7,636 nt of DNA from an uncultured Mycoplasma sp. (GTDB lineage: Bacteria; Bacillota_I; Bacilli_A; Mycoplasmatales; Metamycoplasmataceae), in contig CAMRCV010000017.1 of NCBI GenBank assembly GCA_947041065.1, forward strand, positions 1-7,636, written 5' to 3'. Both the position numbers and the translations under genes were made by a program. Position 1 is the first letter of the stretch, and each line of letters begins with the position of its first letter. Shown piece after piece: positions 1-7,359 of this stretch. A model generated the notes under the pieces. It did no database searches, was not told the DNA's origin, and saw only the letters and a list, made by a program, of their open reading frames with translations.

Positions 1-629
1 CAAATTGGGAAATAAATTAAAAATATTTTAGCAATTGAGTGTTTTGTAGCCATTGTAGATCAAACAGTTCCAGCAACTAAGATATTACATAAAATTCCTG
101 AGAAAAATGCATGTCATCATTCCATATGAACTTTTTTAGCAATTATTTGTTGTAAAACAAATAAATGTTTATCACCAAATACATGTGCTCCTCTTGCTAG
201 AGCTGCAATTATAAAAGCACCAATAAGATTCCCTAATAATGTTAATGATCATTTCAATACAACAGGCGGGATTTTTACTTGTTTGGTTAAAATCGCAATT
301 GAAGTTAAGTTATCAGAAGTAAATAATGAACCACCAAGAAAGACTATCAATAAAAGACCAACCGGGAATACTGCCGCACCTATAATTAAAGGTCAACCAC
401 TCATATCAATTTTAGGAACTTCATTATTTAAGAACATTCTATCTTGTCAACCAGCTGCAAAAACTGATTGATCTTGCATTCCTGCAACAACCATAATAAA
501 AGCTATATATGCAATACCTACATAAATACAGCCCATTATTCCCAAGAAAATTAATTTTCATCATTTAAGTTTTGTTTTTTTAACAGCGAAATCTATTGCA
601 TTACTAAAATTATCTTTATAATCGTGCAT
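1..629 (-). CDS. Formate/nitrite transporter (FNT) family channel, C-terminus cut by window edge
   Basis: Seen: 209 codons from the ATG at 629 to the window edge, with several UGA-encoded tryptophans. A short cytosolic N-terminus leads into a first membrane helix at about residues 26-48. The family segment FPVGL (88-92) is followed by GGSLFTSDN (99-107), the counterpart of the FNT signature GGELFTGN. A later helix reads GILCNILVAGTVW, equivalent to GILCNWLVCLAVW of FocA-type proteins, followed by KIFLIYFPI. The window ends just before the expected GFEHSIANM motif with the central pore histidine, so roughly the last quarter to third is missing. Family knowledge: FNT proteins are pentameric inner-membrane channels for formate, nitrite, lactate or hydrosulfide. 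Inference: in a fermenting mycoplasma, formate or lactate export is the likeliest job; substrate cannot be told from sequence. The start is supported by an AAGGAA site at 635-640. The gene is divergent from the kinase gene at 729. Confidence 0.88.
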
Positions 630-634
630 AAAAT

Positions 635-640
635 TCCTTT
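635..640 (-). promoter_or_regulatory. Ribosome binding site of the FNT gene
   Basis: Reads AAGGAA on the minus strand, 5 bases before the ATG at 629. It supports that start over any internal methionine. Confidence 0.6.
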
Positions 641-664
641 GCTTTTTAATATTTAAGTTAGTAT

Positions 665-694
665 ATTATATTACTTTTATTTTATAAATGATAA
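665..694 (-). promoter_or_regulatory. Probable promoter of the FNT gene
   Basis: On the minus strand a perfect TATAAT (665-670) lies 18 bases downstream of a weak TTATCA (689-694, 4 of 6 matches to TTGACA). It would give a leader of about 30 bases. In such AT-rich DNA a -10-like hexamer arises easily by chance, so the position in a divergent gap and the spacing are the main support. A plus-strand TATAAA at 704-709 could serve the kinase gene but has no convincing -35 box. Confidence 0.4.
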
Positions 695-728
695 AATTAT
701 TTATATAAAATAAAACGGGATGTAAAAT

Positions 729-1457
729 ATGAAAATAAAAATTGAAAATGGACATACAAATATTTCTTATAAAGACGGAAATGTATTTTTACAAGAAAAA
801 ATATATAATAATTTTAATCACAAAATGAATTATGAAATTTTAGAAAAATTTGATTTTGTTCCTAAATTAATTTCACAAACCGAAAAAGAAAACAAATGAG
901 AATTTATAGAAGGAGAAACCCCTGAAGTAAATGACGAAACATTAATTAAGATTGCTGACTACTTAAAAGAAGTTCATAATTCAAAAATTGTTTTTCCACC
1001 ATTTAATATTGCAGCAAGAATAAAAGAGTATCGTAAAATAATGTGAGAGAAAAATATTAAAATTCCTATTATTCATGAATATTACAAAAGAATAAATTAC
1101 ATTATTAAAAACCAAGATAAATTAACACCTATTCATGCAGATATTTGGGAACAAAATTTAATTAAAGATAAAAATGGAAAAATATTTATTTGTGATTGAG
1201 AGTTTGCCCATATGGGAGATAAGAATTTCGAACTTGCTTATGTAATTGAAAGCTTAAGATTAACTGATGCACAAGAAACAGTTTTCTTAACTCAATATGA
1301 TGATTATAATTATCAATTTATAAACAATCATAAAGAATTGGTGAATTACTTAATTGTTCTATGAAATAATGCACAACCTACAAAAATATTTGATGATCAA
1401 GAATTTATTGACAAACTAGAATTAATGAATCAAAAAAGAAATAATAAAAAAATCTAA
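729..1457 (+). CDS. Choline-kinase/APH-fold small-molecule kinase (LicA-like)
   Basis: Seen: 242 residues ending in tandem TAA TAA. The catalytic signature HADIWEQN sits at residues 136-143 (catalytic D138, metal-binding N143), followed by ICDWE with D156 as the second Mg ligand, then a short segment ending in FELAYV. Near the N-terminus, NGHTNISY (7-14) matches the glycine-rich ATP loop of this fold. UGA codes for Trp at residues 57 and 157. Family knowledge: this signature belongs to the choline/ethanolamine kinase, thiamine kinase and aminoglycoside phosphotransferase superfamily. The DWE triad and N-terminal loop most resemble LicA-type choline kinases. The protein is short for the family (often 260-300 residues), with a trimmed N-lobe. 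Inference: phosphorylation of choline or a similar alcohol for lipid or surface phosphocholine; resistance-type activity is unlikely but not excluded. No good Shine-Dalgarno is present; a GGGA at 717-720 is the nearest purine run. The stop lies inside the downstream terminator stem. Confidence 0.82.
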
Positions 1458-1475
1458 TAAGCATTAGATTTTTTT
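1446..1475. terminator. Bidirectional intrinsic terminator between kinase gene and rpmB
   Basis: A perfect 13-bp stem (1446-1458 paired with 1463-1475) encloses a 4-base loop, AAGC. The right arm ends in seven T and the left arm begins with seven A, so the hairpin gives a U-tract on either strand. It lies between the 3' ends of two converging genes, and the kinase stop codon (1455-1457) is part of the left arm. Confidence 0.85.
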
Positions 1476-1478
1476 ATA

Positions 1479-1670
1479 TTATATTCTTCCTTGTTTACGA
1501 AGTGTTCTTTTAGTTTTGGCAGTAACTCTTAAAGTTATTTTTTCACCATTTTCAACAATAGTTACTTTTTGAAGATTTAAGTTAAATCTTCTTTTGGTAG
1601 TATTAAGGGCGTGAGAACGCAAATTTCCTGACATTGGTTTTTTACCAGTTATTTCATCTATTCTTGACAT
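1479..1670 (-). CDS. rpmB: 50S ribosomal protein L28
   Basis: Seen: 63 residues, beginning [16 protein letters not shown], then [16 protein letters not shown] and ending in [15 protein letters not shown], the recognisable L28 pattern of a TGK(K/G)P..GN segment, a SHA.N.TKRR segment and a basic tail. Length is normal for bacterial L28. Family knowledge: L28 is a small basic protein of the large ribosomal subunit. The cysteine often found near the N-terminus (CEITGK) is replaced here by aspartate, so this is a cysteine-free form. The start is fixed by AGGAGG at 1675-1680. The gene lies 68 bases after tkt on the same strand but has its own promoter at 1695-1722, and it ends at the shared terminator. 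Confidence 0.96.
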   Translation of the reverse strand: MSRIDEITGKKPMSGNLRSHALNTTKRRFNLNLQKVTIVENGEKITLRVTAKTKRTLRKQGRI

Positions 1671-1674
1671 ATTG

Positions 1675-1680
1675 CCTCCT
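1675..1680 (-). promoter_or_regulatory. Strong ribosome binding site of rpmB
   Basis: Perfect AGGAGG on the minus strand, 4 bases before the ATG at 1670. It is much stronger than the sites of tkt, the PTS gene or the ZIP gene, as expected for a ribosomal protein. Confidence 0.85.
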
Positions 1681-1694
1681 TATATAGTTAATAT

Positions 1695-1722
1695 ATTATA
1701 CATAATTGTAGAAATATATCAA
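1695..1722 (-). promoter_or_regulatory. Promoter of rpmB
   Basis: On the minus strand TTGATA (1717-1722, 5 of 6 matches to the -35 consensus) is followed after 16 bases by a perfect TATAAT (1695-1700). This is the best promoter match in the window. It sits in the 68-base gap after the tkt stop and would give a short leader that includes the AGGAGG site, so rpmB can be transcribed independently of tkt. Confidence 0.7.
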
Positions 1723-1738
1723 TAAAATTTATTTATTA

Positions 1739-3688
1739 TTATATGTTTTTTATTTTTTCTAGTATTTTTTTGGCATCGAAACCTTTTTGTTTATAAAGTT
1801 CATCACCATCCATTGATTTTCCAAACTCAAAAGCACCTATGTGAAGATTGTTTTGATTGGCTTGATGAATAGATAATCACTTATAATCTGAAGAAGCTTC
1901 AATAGTTACTAAAGCAATATTAGCTTTAAATAACTTTGTTAAATCTTCTTGATTTCAATTTCCTAATTTATCCAAACATGGAACAGAAACTATTCTCACA
2001 TTCTTTAAATGACTTGCAACTTCTTTTGCTAAACCAACTTCTGAACCTGATGCAGCTATAACATAATCTGGATTAGCACATGAAACTAATTCATATGCTC
2101 CTTTTTTAATTTCATCCAATGAACGTGTTGAGTCAAATGATTCTAAATTTTGCCTTGATAAAATTAAAATGTTTGTAGTTTTCTTTGATTCAAAAGCTTC
2201 GATTAAAGCAACCTTTGTTTCCGTTTCATCACAAGGTCTATGAACATTGACGTTGGCAATTGCTCTTAACATTGGTAATTGATCAAAGGGTTGGTGTGTA
2301 GGACCATCTCCTCCGACTTGATATGAGTCATGAGTAAAAGCAAAGATATTAGGAACTTCCATCATTGCCCCTAACCTAATAGCGCTTTTCATGTAATCAG
2401 CAAAAACTAAGAACGTTCCACCAATTGTTTTTAATCCACCATGTAAATTAATACCATTAGAAATAGCTGTCATTGCGAATTCTCTTATTCCTAAAAACAC
2501 AGCATTTCCGCCATCTAAAAAAGATGTTTCAGAAATAGATATTTGAGTCGAAGAAGAAACATCAACACCTAAAGAAATAACATTCTTTGTTGCTTTATGT
2601 AAATCAACAATTAAGTCTTTGATATACATTCTAGTAGCTAAATTATTATTTTCAAATTTAACTTGCTTTAAAATATTTTCAAAATCAACTTTATTATCAA
2701 TTCAAGATTCTACTACCTTGAAAGCTTTTTGATCGTGCTTCTTATAATTATCTAATTGTAATGATCATTTTTCAAAAGTTTCTTGACCTCTTTGACTAAC
2801 AGTTTTTTCAAAGTGATCATAAACTTCTTGATCCATATCTCATCCTGAAAAATCTGTGTCGTAATGTTTATTAAATTTAGCTAAGTCTTCTTCTCCCACA
2901 ATGCCATGATGACCTTTAAACGAAGATTGTGAACTCAAACCTTCTGCAATAATTGTTTCCACTTCTATAAAAGATGGTTTGTCGCTTTTTTGCGCCTTTA
3001 AAATTGCATTTTCAATATCGCTAGGACTATTTGAAATCTTTTGATAAAATCAATTATTTGATTCGAATCTCATTTGTAAATTTTCTACACTAACTTTTTC
3101 AACAGATGAATCTAATTGAAATTTATTTGAATCATGTAAAACTATTAATTTATCTAGAGATAATCTTCCGGCAATAGCGCTTGATTCATAAGATATTCCT
3201 TCTTGCAAATCTCCATCACCAACAACAACATAAGTATAATGTTTAAAGGTTTCAGGGAAATCTTTATTAGTTGTTTTTTCCAAATATTTTTGAGCAATAG
3301 CCATTCCTACAGCCATTGAAAAACCTTGACCCAAAGGACCTGTAGATGCATCTACAAAATTATCGTTTTCATATTCAAACTCAGGATGACCAGGAGTTTT
3401 AGAACCATCTCTTTTAAAGTCTTTTAATTCTTGTTTTTTTAACAAGCCAGCAAAATGTAAAATAGGATAAACGGCCATTGAACCGTGACCACCACTCAAA
3501 ACAAATCTATCTCTATTAATTCATTTAGCATTTTTTGGATTTAGGTTTATAAATTTAGTAAACAAGGTATATGTAATTGGTGCCGCTGACATCGTCATAC
3601 CAACATGACCACCTTTTGCTTCTTGAATTGATTTTAAACCAAAATATCTCATTGCGTTTATAAATTTTGTTTCTTTACTTTTTGACAT
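1739..3688 (-). CDS. tkt: Transketolase
   Basis: Seen: 649 residues, near the family norm (E. coli 663), ending in three TAA stops in a row (1733-1741). By eye-alignment to E. coli TktA the active-site residues are kept: H28, H68, H101, the ThDP/Mg motif GDG at 157-159 with D158 and N188, HH at 260-261, the cofactor-activating E403 in GIREFAMTAI, H453, D461 and H465 in HDSYQVGGDGPTHQP. Function: ThDP-dependent cytosolic transfer of two-carbon units between sugar phosphates in the non-oxidative pentose phosphate route, linking glycolysis to ribose-5-phosphate. The start at 3688 is supported by AGGA at 3695-3698 and by alignment of the N-terminus (KSIQEAKGGHVG). Several tryptophans are UGA, which makes the gene look fragmented under the standard code. 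It follows the ZIP gene by 46 bases on the same strand; co-transcription is plausible, though a -10-like box lies in the gap. Confidence 0.97.
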
Positions 3689-3694
3689 TAATTA

Positions 3695-3698
3695 TCCT
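3695..3698 (-). promoter_or_regulatory. Ribosome binding site of tkt
   Basis: AGGA on the minus strand, 6 bases before the ATG at 3688. Short but well spaced; it supports this start. Confidence 0.55.
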
Positions 3699-3724
3699 AC
3701 ATTCTTTTAAATTGTTGTTTTATA

Positions 3725-3730
3725 ATTATA
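3725..3730 (-). promoter_or_regulatory. Possible -10 box of tkt
   Basis: TATAAT on the minus strand between the ZIP stop codon (3735-3737) and the tkt start, giving a leader of about 30 bases. No convincing -35 hexamer is seen at 16-18 bases spacing; such a box would lie inside the ZIP coding end. No terminator separates ZIP from tkt, so tkt could be read from here, from the ZIP promoter, or both. Confidence 0.35.
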
Positions 3731-3734
3731 ATCT

Positions 3735-4712
3735 TTAATTCCTTAAAAAATGATAATGAAAATTATTTTTTTCAATACCATCTAAATAATTCAAGGAGTG
3801 ATGTGGATGTTCGTGACCGCCAGACCCATGGGAATGAATTGAAAATAATATTAATCCAAATACCACACCTAACATTAAAAGAGAAATTGTGATGTATCAA
3901 GTTTTAGCATCCATTTTGTTATGCAAGAATTCAGGGAAGAATTCAACAAGAGCACCAAATAAAATTAACGAACCAACACAAACTTTTAAGAATGAAATTA
4001 AAATAACATTGCTTTGTAGTAAATCTCCAGTGTATGCACCTATAAAAATAAATGGCACTAAAAGTAATGTTCCTAAAAATGAGTGAAAGGCAGCTCTTCA
4101 TTTTTTAACTCCCATTTCCATTTGACGATAATATAAAATTAATTCTTCAGGAATGATATGCAAAATAAATGTTACTAAGAAGACAATATCTACTGCGCTA
4201 ACTTCGCCATTGTGTTGAATGTTAGAAATCAGAAAACCAATAATTAATCCACCTGGAATACGATGAGACATCAAGAGCATTAAACCTAAAATTTTTGATT
4301 TTGGATTAACATCATTTAAATTATATATTAAATGTGAATGATCATGATTTAACTCTAGAGCGCTTTCTTGTTGATTAGAATTTTTAGATATTTTTTTACC
4401 TATTAAAAATTTGGCTAGGATTGATAATCCCAAAACTGCAAATGCACCTCCGCCAATAATACCTATATTGATTCCTCAAACAGCACCTTGACTAAAATGT
4501 TCATTTTCTAAATAAACTGTTAACTCTTCTTTTGCCTCTGCAAAAAAACCGAAAATAGCTAGAACAACAAAGAATCCTGAAGAAAAAGCATATAAATACA
4601 TTGTTGATTTTTTGCTTATTGTTGGTTTGACGATTGGTAAAAGTAATCCATATAGCCAAGGGATAAAAATCACAATCGCCGATACTATTAAAATTATATA
4701 AATTAAATCCAT
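3735..4712 (-). CDS. ZIP-family divalent metal transporter with altered metal-site motifs and His-rich C-terminal tail
   Basis: Seen: 325 residues with about eight hydrophobic segments, the first at residues 3-27. After the third comes a hydrophilic loop with the histidine cluster NHDHSH (122-127), a ZIP hallmark. TM4 carries HRIPGG (150-155) where ZIP proteins have HNFPEG; TM5 carries HIIPEE (185-190) in place of H/Q-E/D-x-P-H/E-E; TM6 has VP (219-220) in place of EP. The last 33 residues hold eight histidines (HSHGSGGHEHPHHS at 293-306, HYH at 319-321). Family knowledge: ZIP proteins move Zn, Fe, Mn or related ions into the cytosol. Inference: a metal importer with at most one conventional site; direction and metal are unknown. 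The ATG at 4712 has no Shine-Dalgarno but is needed to include TM1, and the leader holds an inverted repeat (4719-4744). tkt follows 46 bases after the stop; the small membrane gene at 4830 is divergent. Confidence 0.82.
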
Positions 4713-4718
4713 AATTTG

Positions 4719-4744
4719 TTTATTGACTTTTTGAAATCAATAAA
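4719..4744. repeat. Inverted repeat in the ZIP leader, possible operator or RNA hairpin
   Basis: Eight-base arms TTTATTGA (4719-4726) and TCAATAAA (4737-4744) are perfect reverse complements around a 10-base spacer. The repeat begins 6 bases before the ZIP ATG, downstream of the putative -10 box, in the place where a Shine-Dalgarno would be. It could be an operator half-site pair or a weak, A-U-rich hairpin in the leader RNA. No protein or ligand can be named. AT-rich DNA makes short inverted repeats common, so confidence is moderate to low. Confidence 0.4.
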
Positions 4745-4768
4745 ACTTTCTACATAGGTTATTTAACT

Positions 4769-4776
4769 ATTATAAT
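4769..4776. promoter_or_regulatory. Overlapping divergent -10 boxes for the ZIP gene and the small membrane protein gene
   Basis: The eight bases ATTATAAT contain a perfect TATAAT on each strand: minus at 4769-4774 for the ZIP gene, plus at 4771-4776 for the gene at 4830. Leaders would be about 50 bases each. Neither direction has a good -35 hexamer at standard spacing (the best for ZIP is TTGTAA at 4794-4799, 19 bases away). The site lies in the middle of a 117-base divergent gap. If real, the two promoters compete for one polymerase. Confidence 0.45.
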
Positions 4777-4817
4777 ATAATTCAAATGAAATATTACAAT
4801 ATTTTAAATATTAAAAA

Positions 4818-4825
4818 AAGGAGGT
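4818..4825 (+). promoter_or_regulatory. Very strong ribosome binding site of the small membrane protein gene
   Basis: AAGGAGGT, an almost complete anti-16S match, 4 bases before the ATG at 4830. With rpmB it is the strongest site in the window, and it is the main evidence that the 67-codon frame is truly translated. Confidence 0.8.
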
Positions 4826-4829
4826 ATTT

Positions 4830-5033
4830 ATGGCAAAAGAATTATCAAATCATAAAATTACTTTAGTAGGATTGCTTTGTTCATTCATTTTTGGACTAGT
4901 AATTGGTGGAGTAGTTTACTTACTTATTAAAACTTTTAATCTAAAAAGCAGACTTTGATACATTTTATTCATGTTTCTTCCACCTGTAATTGGGTTTGTG
5001 ATTTATTGAAGATCAAAAGCTAAAGTTGTTTAA
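4830..5033 (+). CDS. Small two-helix membrane protein of unknown function
   Basis: I do not recognise this protein. Seen: 67 residues with two hydrophobic helices, about 12-33 (rich in glycine, with G22, G26 and G27 spaced as in helix-packing motifs) and about 42-60 (with PP at 51-52). Between them is a short basic loop (K34, K39, R41), and the tail RSKAKVV is basic. W43 and W60 are encoded by UGA, so the frame is only intact under the mollicute code. It has its own promoter candidate, a very strong ribosome binding site (4818-4825), and a terminator directly after it, so it is a single-gene transcript. It is divergent from the ZIP transporter gene. Inference: an abundant small inner-membrane protein; a role next to the metal transporter is possible but rests on position only. 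Confidence 0.8.
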
Positions 5034-5061
5034 CAAATAAACTTTTAAAATATACTAAAAT

Positions 5062-5092
5062 AAAAAATCTTGAGATTACTCAAGATTTTTTT
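5062..5092. terminator. Bidirectional intrinsic terminator between the small membrane gene and the PTS operon
   Basis: A 13-bp stem (5062-5074 with 5079-5091) encloses the 4-base loop ATTA and is followed by a T-run to 5092; the left arm begins with six A, giving a U-tract on the other strand. The stop codon of the PTS gene (5076-5078) is in the loop, so the last PTS codons form one arm. Same architecture as the hairpin at 1446-1475. Confidence 0.87.
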
Positions 5093-7358
5093 CTATAGTC
5101 ACTATCAATTCGCCTGCTTTTACTTCTTGTCCATAATCAATAACTAAATTTATTTTTTTACTTTTATCTAAGTCAGGGAAAACAATTGGTGTCATAGAAG
5201 AACTAGCTTCTGCTATTTCTTTTAAATTTATATTTACAATATTTGATGAAATATCAATATTACCAATCTTTCCTTTGGGTTCAAAAATTTTCTTATTATT
5301 TTCTGCTGTATCAATACCTATATGAACTAATATTTCAGTTCCATCTTTAGATTCAAATGTATAAGCATGATTCGTAGGGAATATATTGGTTAAGTAACCA
5401 TCAATTATAGAAAAGGCTTTAGAAGAACTAGGGATCATTGCAATACCTTGGCCTATTAATCCTTGACTAAATAATTCATCTGGTACATCTGATAACAAAC
5501 AAATTTTTCCATCAAACGGAGCATACACATTAAAAGTTTCAAAATTTTGCTTTTTATAAGAGAAGACTTTTGTTTCTTCTTTTGGCAAGGAATCAATATT
5601 ATTAATATAATCATTTATTTTATCAGAGAGAATTGTTGCTTCACCACCAAATATAATTTGTAAAGAATTTTTATTAATAACCATTCCTTTTGAGCCAAGT
5701 ACATCAAATGATTCTTTCGTAATGCTTGTTGCATCTTTAACACTAACTCTTAATCTTGTTGCACAAGCTGAAACATCTTTTAAATTATCTGTTCCTCCAA
5801 GGTTGTTTATTATTTGCAACACTCTATCGTTATCTTGATTTTTATTTTTTGATTTTATTTGTTTGTAATCAGCTTTCGACATTAACTTAACAACATTGCC
5901 TCCACGTCCCGGAGTTTCAATATTAAATTTCTTAATTAAAAATAAGAATGTTAAGAATGCAAACAACCCTTCTCCTGCAGCTAGAACAAATACAAAATAA
6001 AACTTTGTTCCTTTAAGAACTGGTAAAGCTCCGTAAATCATTAAATCTATGAATCCTCTTGCAAATCCAACACCAACATGAGCGCCACTTAATTCCATAA
6101 ACATATATGAAAAACCTGATAGAGGAACATATATTAAATAAAATAGTAATGGTGCAGCAAATAAAAATGTAAATTCTAAAGGTTCTGTAATTCCTGTTAA
6201 GAAAGCTACTGCCATTGATGAACCAACAACCACAGAAACATCTCTTCTGTTCTTCTTCTCAGATGCAACAATTAACGCTGCTCCTATACCCATACAAACA
6301 CCTAAATATGTTGGATAATCTTGAGTATATCTACCCGCATAAACTCCGGTGTACTGATAAAATCAATCAAATATTGGTACATCTTGACCCGCTGCATTTA
6401 AGGTATTGTAAGGTAAAGAATTAATGAAGTTTCAAATGTTTTGATCTCCTTCAATATTTGCTCCACCATTAAATTTATCAAATAATGACATTATTTGCGC
6501 TTGGTCACTTATTGAAACACCTGCTTCAATAATTCCGTTATTAAGAACTTCAGAAGTTAATACTCCTCCGAATGGTGTTTGGAATGCTAAGACAATAGGA
6601 ATGTGATGTAATCCGAAAGGCATTAATGCTCTTCCTAATATACCATATAGTAATCCACCAGTTCCAGCAGGTGCTCCTTGTATTCCTTCTCCCATTTTAA
6701 GAATAGCTAATCCTACTCAAGGTCAAAATACTAAGAATGTTGTTGATAATAAAAACATTACAGGAATTAAAACTATTGGAACTAATCTGATTCCTGAAAA
6801 GAAATCTAAAAAGTTTGGAACTTTTAAAACTGATATTTTGTTAAATATAAACGATGTTAAAAGTCCAACAACAATTCCACCAAAAATTGATGTTTGAATT
6901 GTTGGTAACCCAAGAGTTGTACTTGACATACCTGTTATCTGTGTATGAAATCACATTATTGACTTTAAAGTTCCGTCTTCATTAAATTGTAAAAAAGCTA
7001 ATTGAGAAGAACAAAAGACAAGATATGCAATAGCTGATGAAAAACCTGACGCCCCTTTGTCTTTGGAAAAAGTTATCGTTATAGCTATACAAAATAATAT
7101 TGGTAAATTACCAAATATTACATCAGACATTCCTTTGAAAATATTTGCAAAAATTATTGCGGTTTCTGTAGTTGCATTAGCGCCAATAGAACCACCAATA
7201 CCTAAAAGTAATCCTGCAATTGGTAAAATTGCAATCGGTAACATCAAACCTCTTGACAATTGATCAAAAAATGATTTAACTTTACCTTTATTTTTACTAT
7301 TATCATTTTTAATTTTTCAAGATTGATAAATCTTGTTTTGTTTTATGCTTATTCTCAT
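5076..7358 (-). CDS. PTS permease, glucose/N-acetylglucosamine family, EIICBA in one chain
   Basis: Seen: 760 residues, domain order C-B-A. After a basic hydrophilic N-terminus (1-35) the IIC domain runs to about residue 475, with SRGLMLPIAILPIAGLLLGIG, GLHH (249-252), GITEPLEF (389-396) and the closing TPGR (482-485). IIB (about 507-590) has the phospho-cysteine C532 in CATRLR. IIA (about 605-755) has H664 in PTNHA and the phospho-histidine H679 in LVHIGIDT, 15 apart as H75/H90 in E. coli IIA-Glc. Function: membrane uptake and phosphorylation of a hexose or amino sugar using HPr phosphate. Odd: about 100 residues lie between GLHH and the conserved KNRR region, some 50 more than in E. coli PtsG, and the usual FGLPAA segment reads GVCMGIGAA. 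Context: it starts one base after the nanE stop with AGGT at 7369-7372, so translation is probably coupled. Inferred substrates are GlcNAc, ManNAc or glucose. Confidence 0.93.
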
Positions 7359-7359
7359 A

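Noticed and set aside
3..60. KHSIAKIF in the FNT fragment looks like the EHSIANMF motif with the pore histidine.
   Set aside because: By order of motifs it corresponds to the preceding segment (AVWM...GKIF.I.FP); the true motif should follow just beyond the window edge.
283..471. Plus-strand open frame of 62 codons.
   Set aside because: Antisense to the FNT gene, whose conserved motifs are clear on the minus strand; no ribosome site.
1739..3688. Transketolase looks split into several short frames, as if a pseudogene.
   Set aside because: All breaks are UGA codons at tryptophan positions; with code 4 the frame is continuous and the active site complete. The same holds for the ZIP, PTS and FNT genes.
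3751..3766. TGATAATGAAAATTAT resembles a Fur/Zur-type operator near the tkt start and the ZIP gene.
   Set aside because: It lies inside the ZIP coding sequence and encodes the tail residues FHYH plus neighbours; His/Tyr/Asn codons in AT-rich DNA produce such a pattern.
3889..4086. Plus-strand open frame of 65 codons.
   Set aside because: Antisense to the ZIP gene's C-terminal half; no ribosome site or recognisable protein.
6215..6424. Plus-strand open frame of 69 codons.
   Set aside because: Antisense to the IIC domain of the PTS gene; composition is that of a shadow frame.
7057..7263. Plus-strand open frame of 68 codons.
   Set aside because: Antisense to the first IIC helices of the PTS gene; the hydrophobic pattern is a mirror of the real gene.
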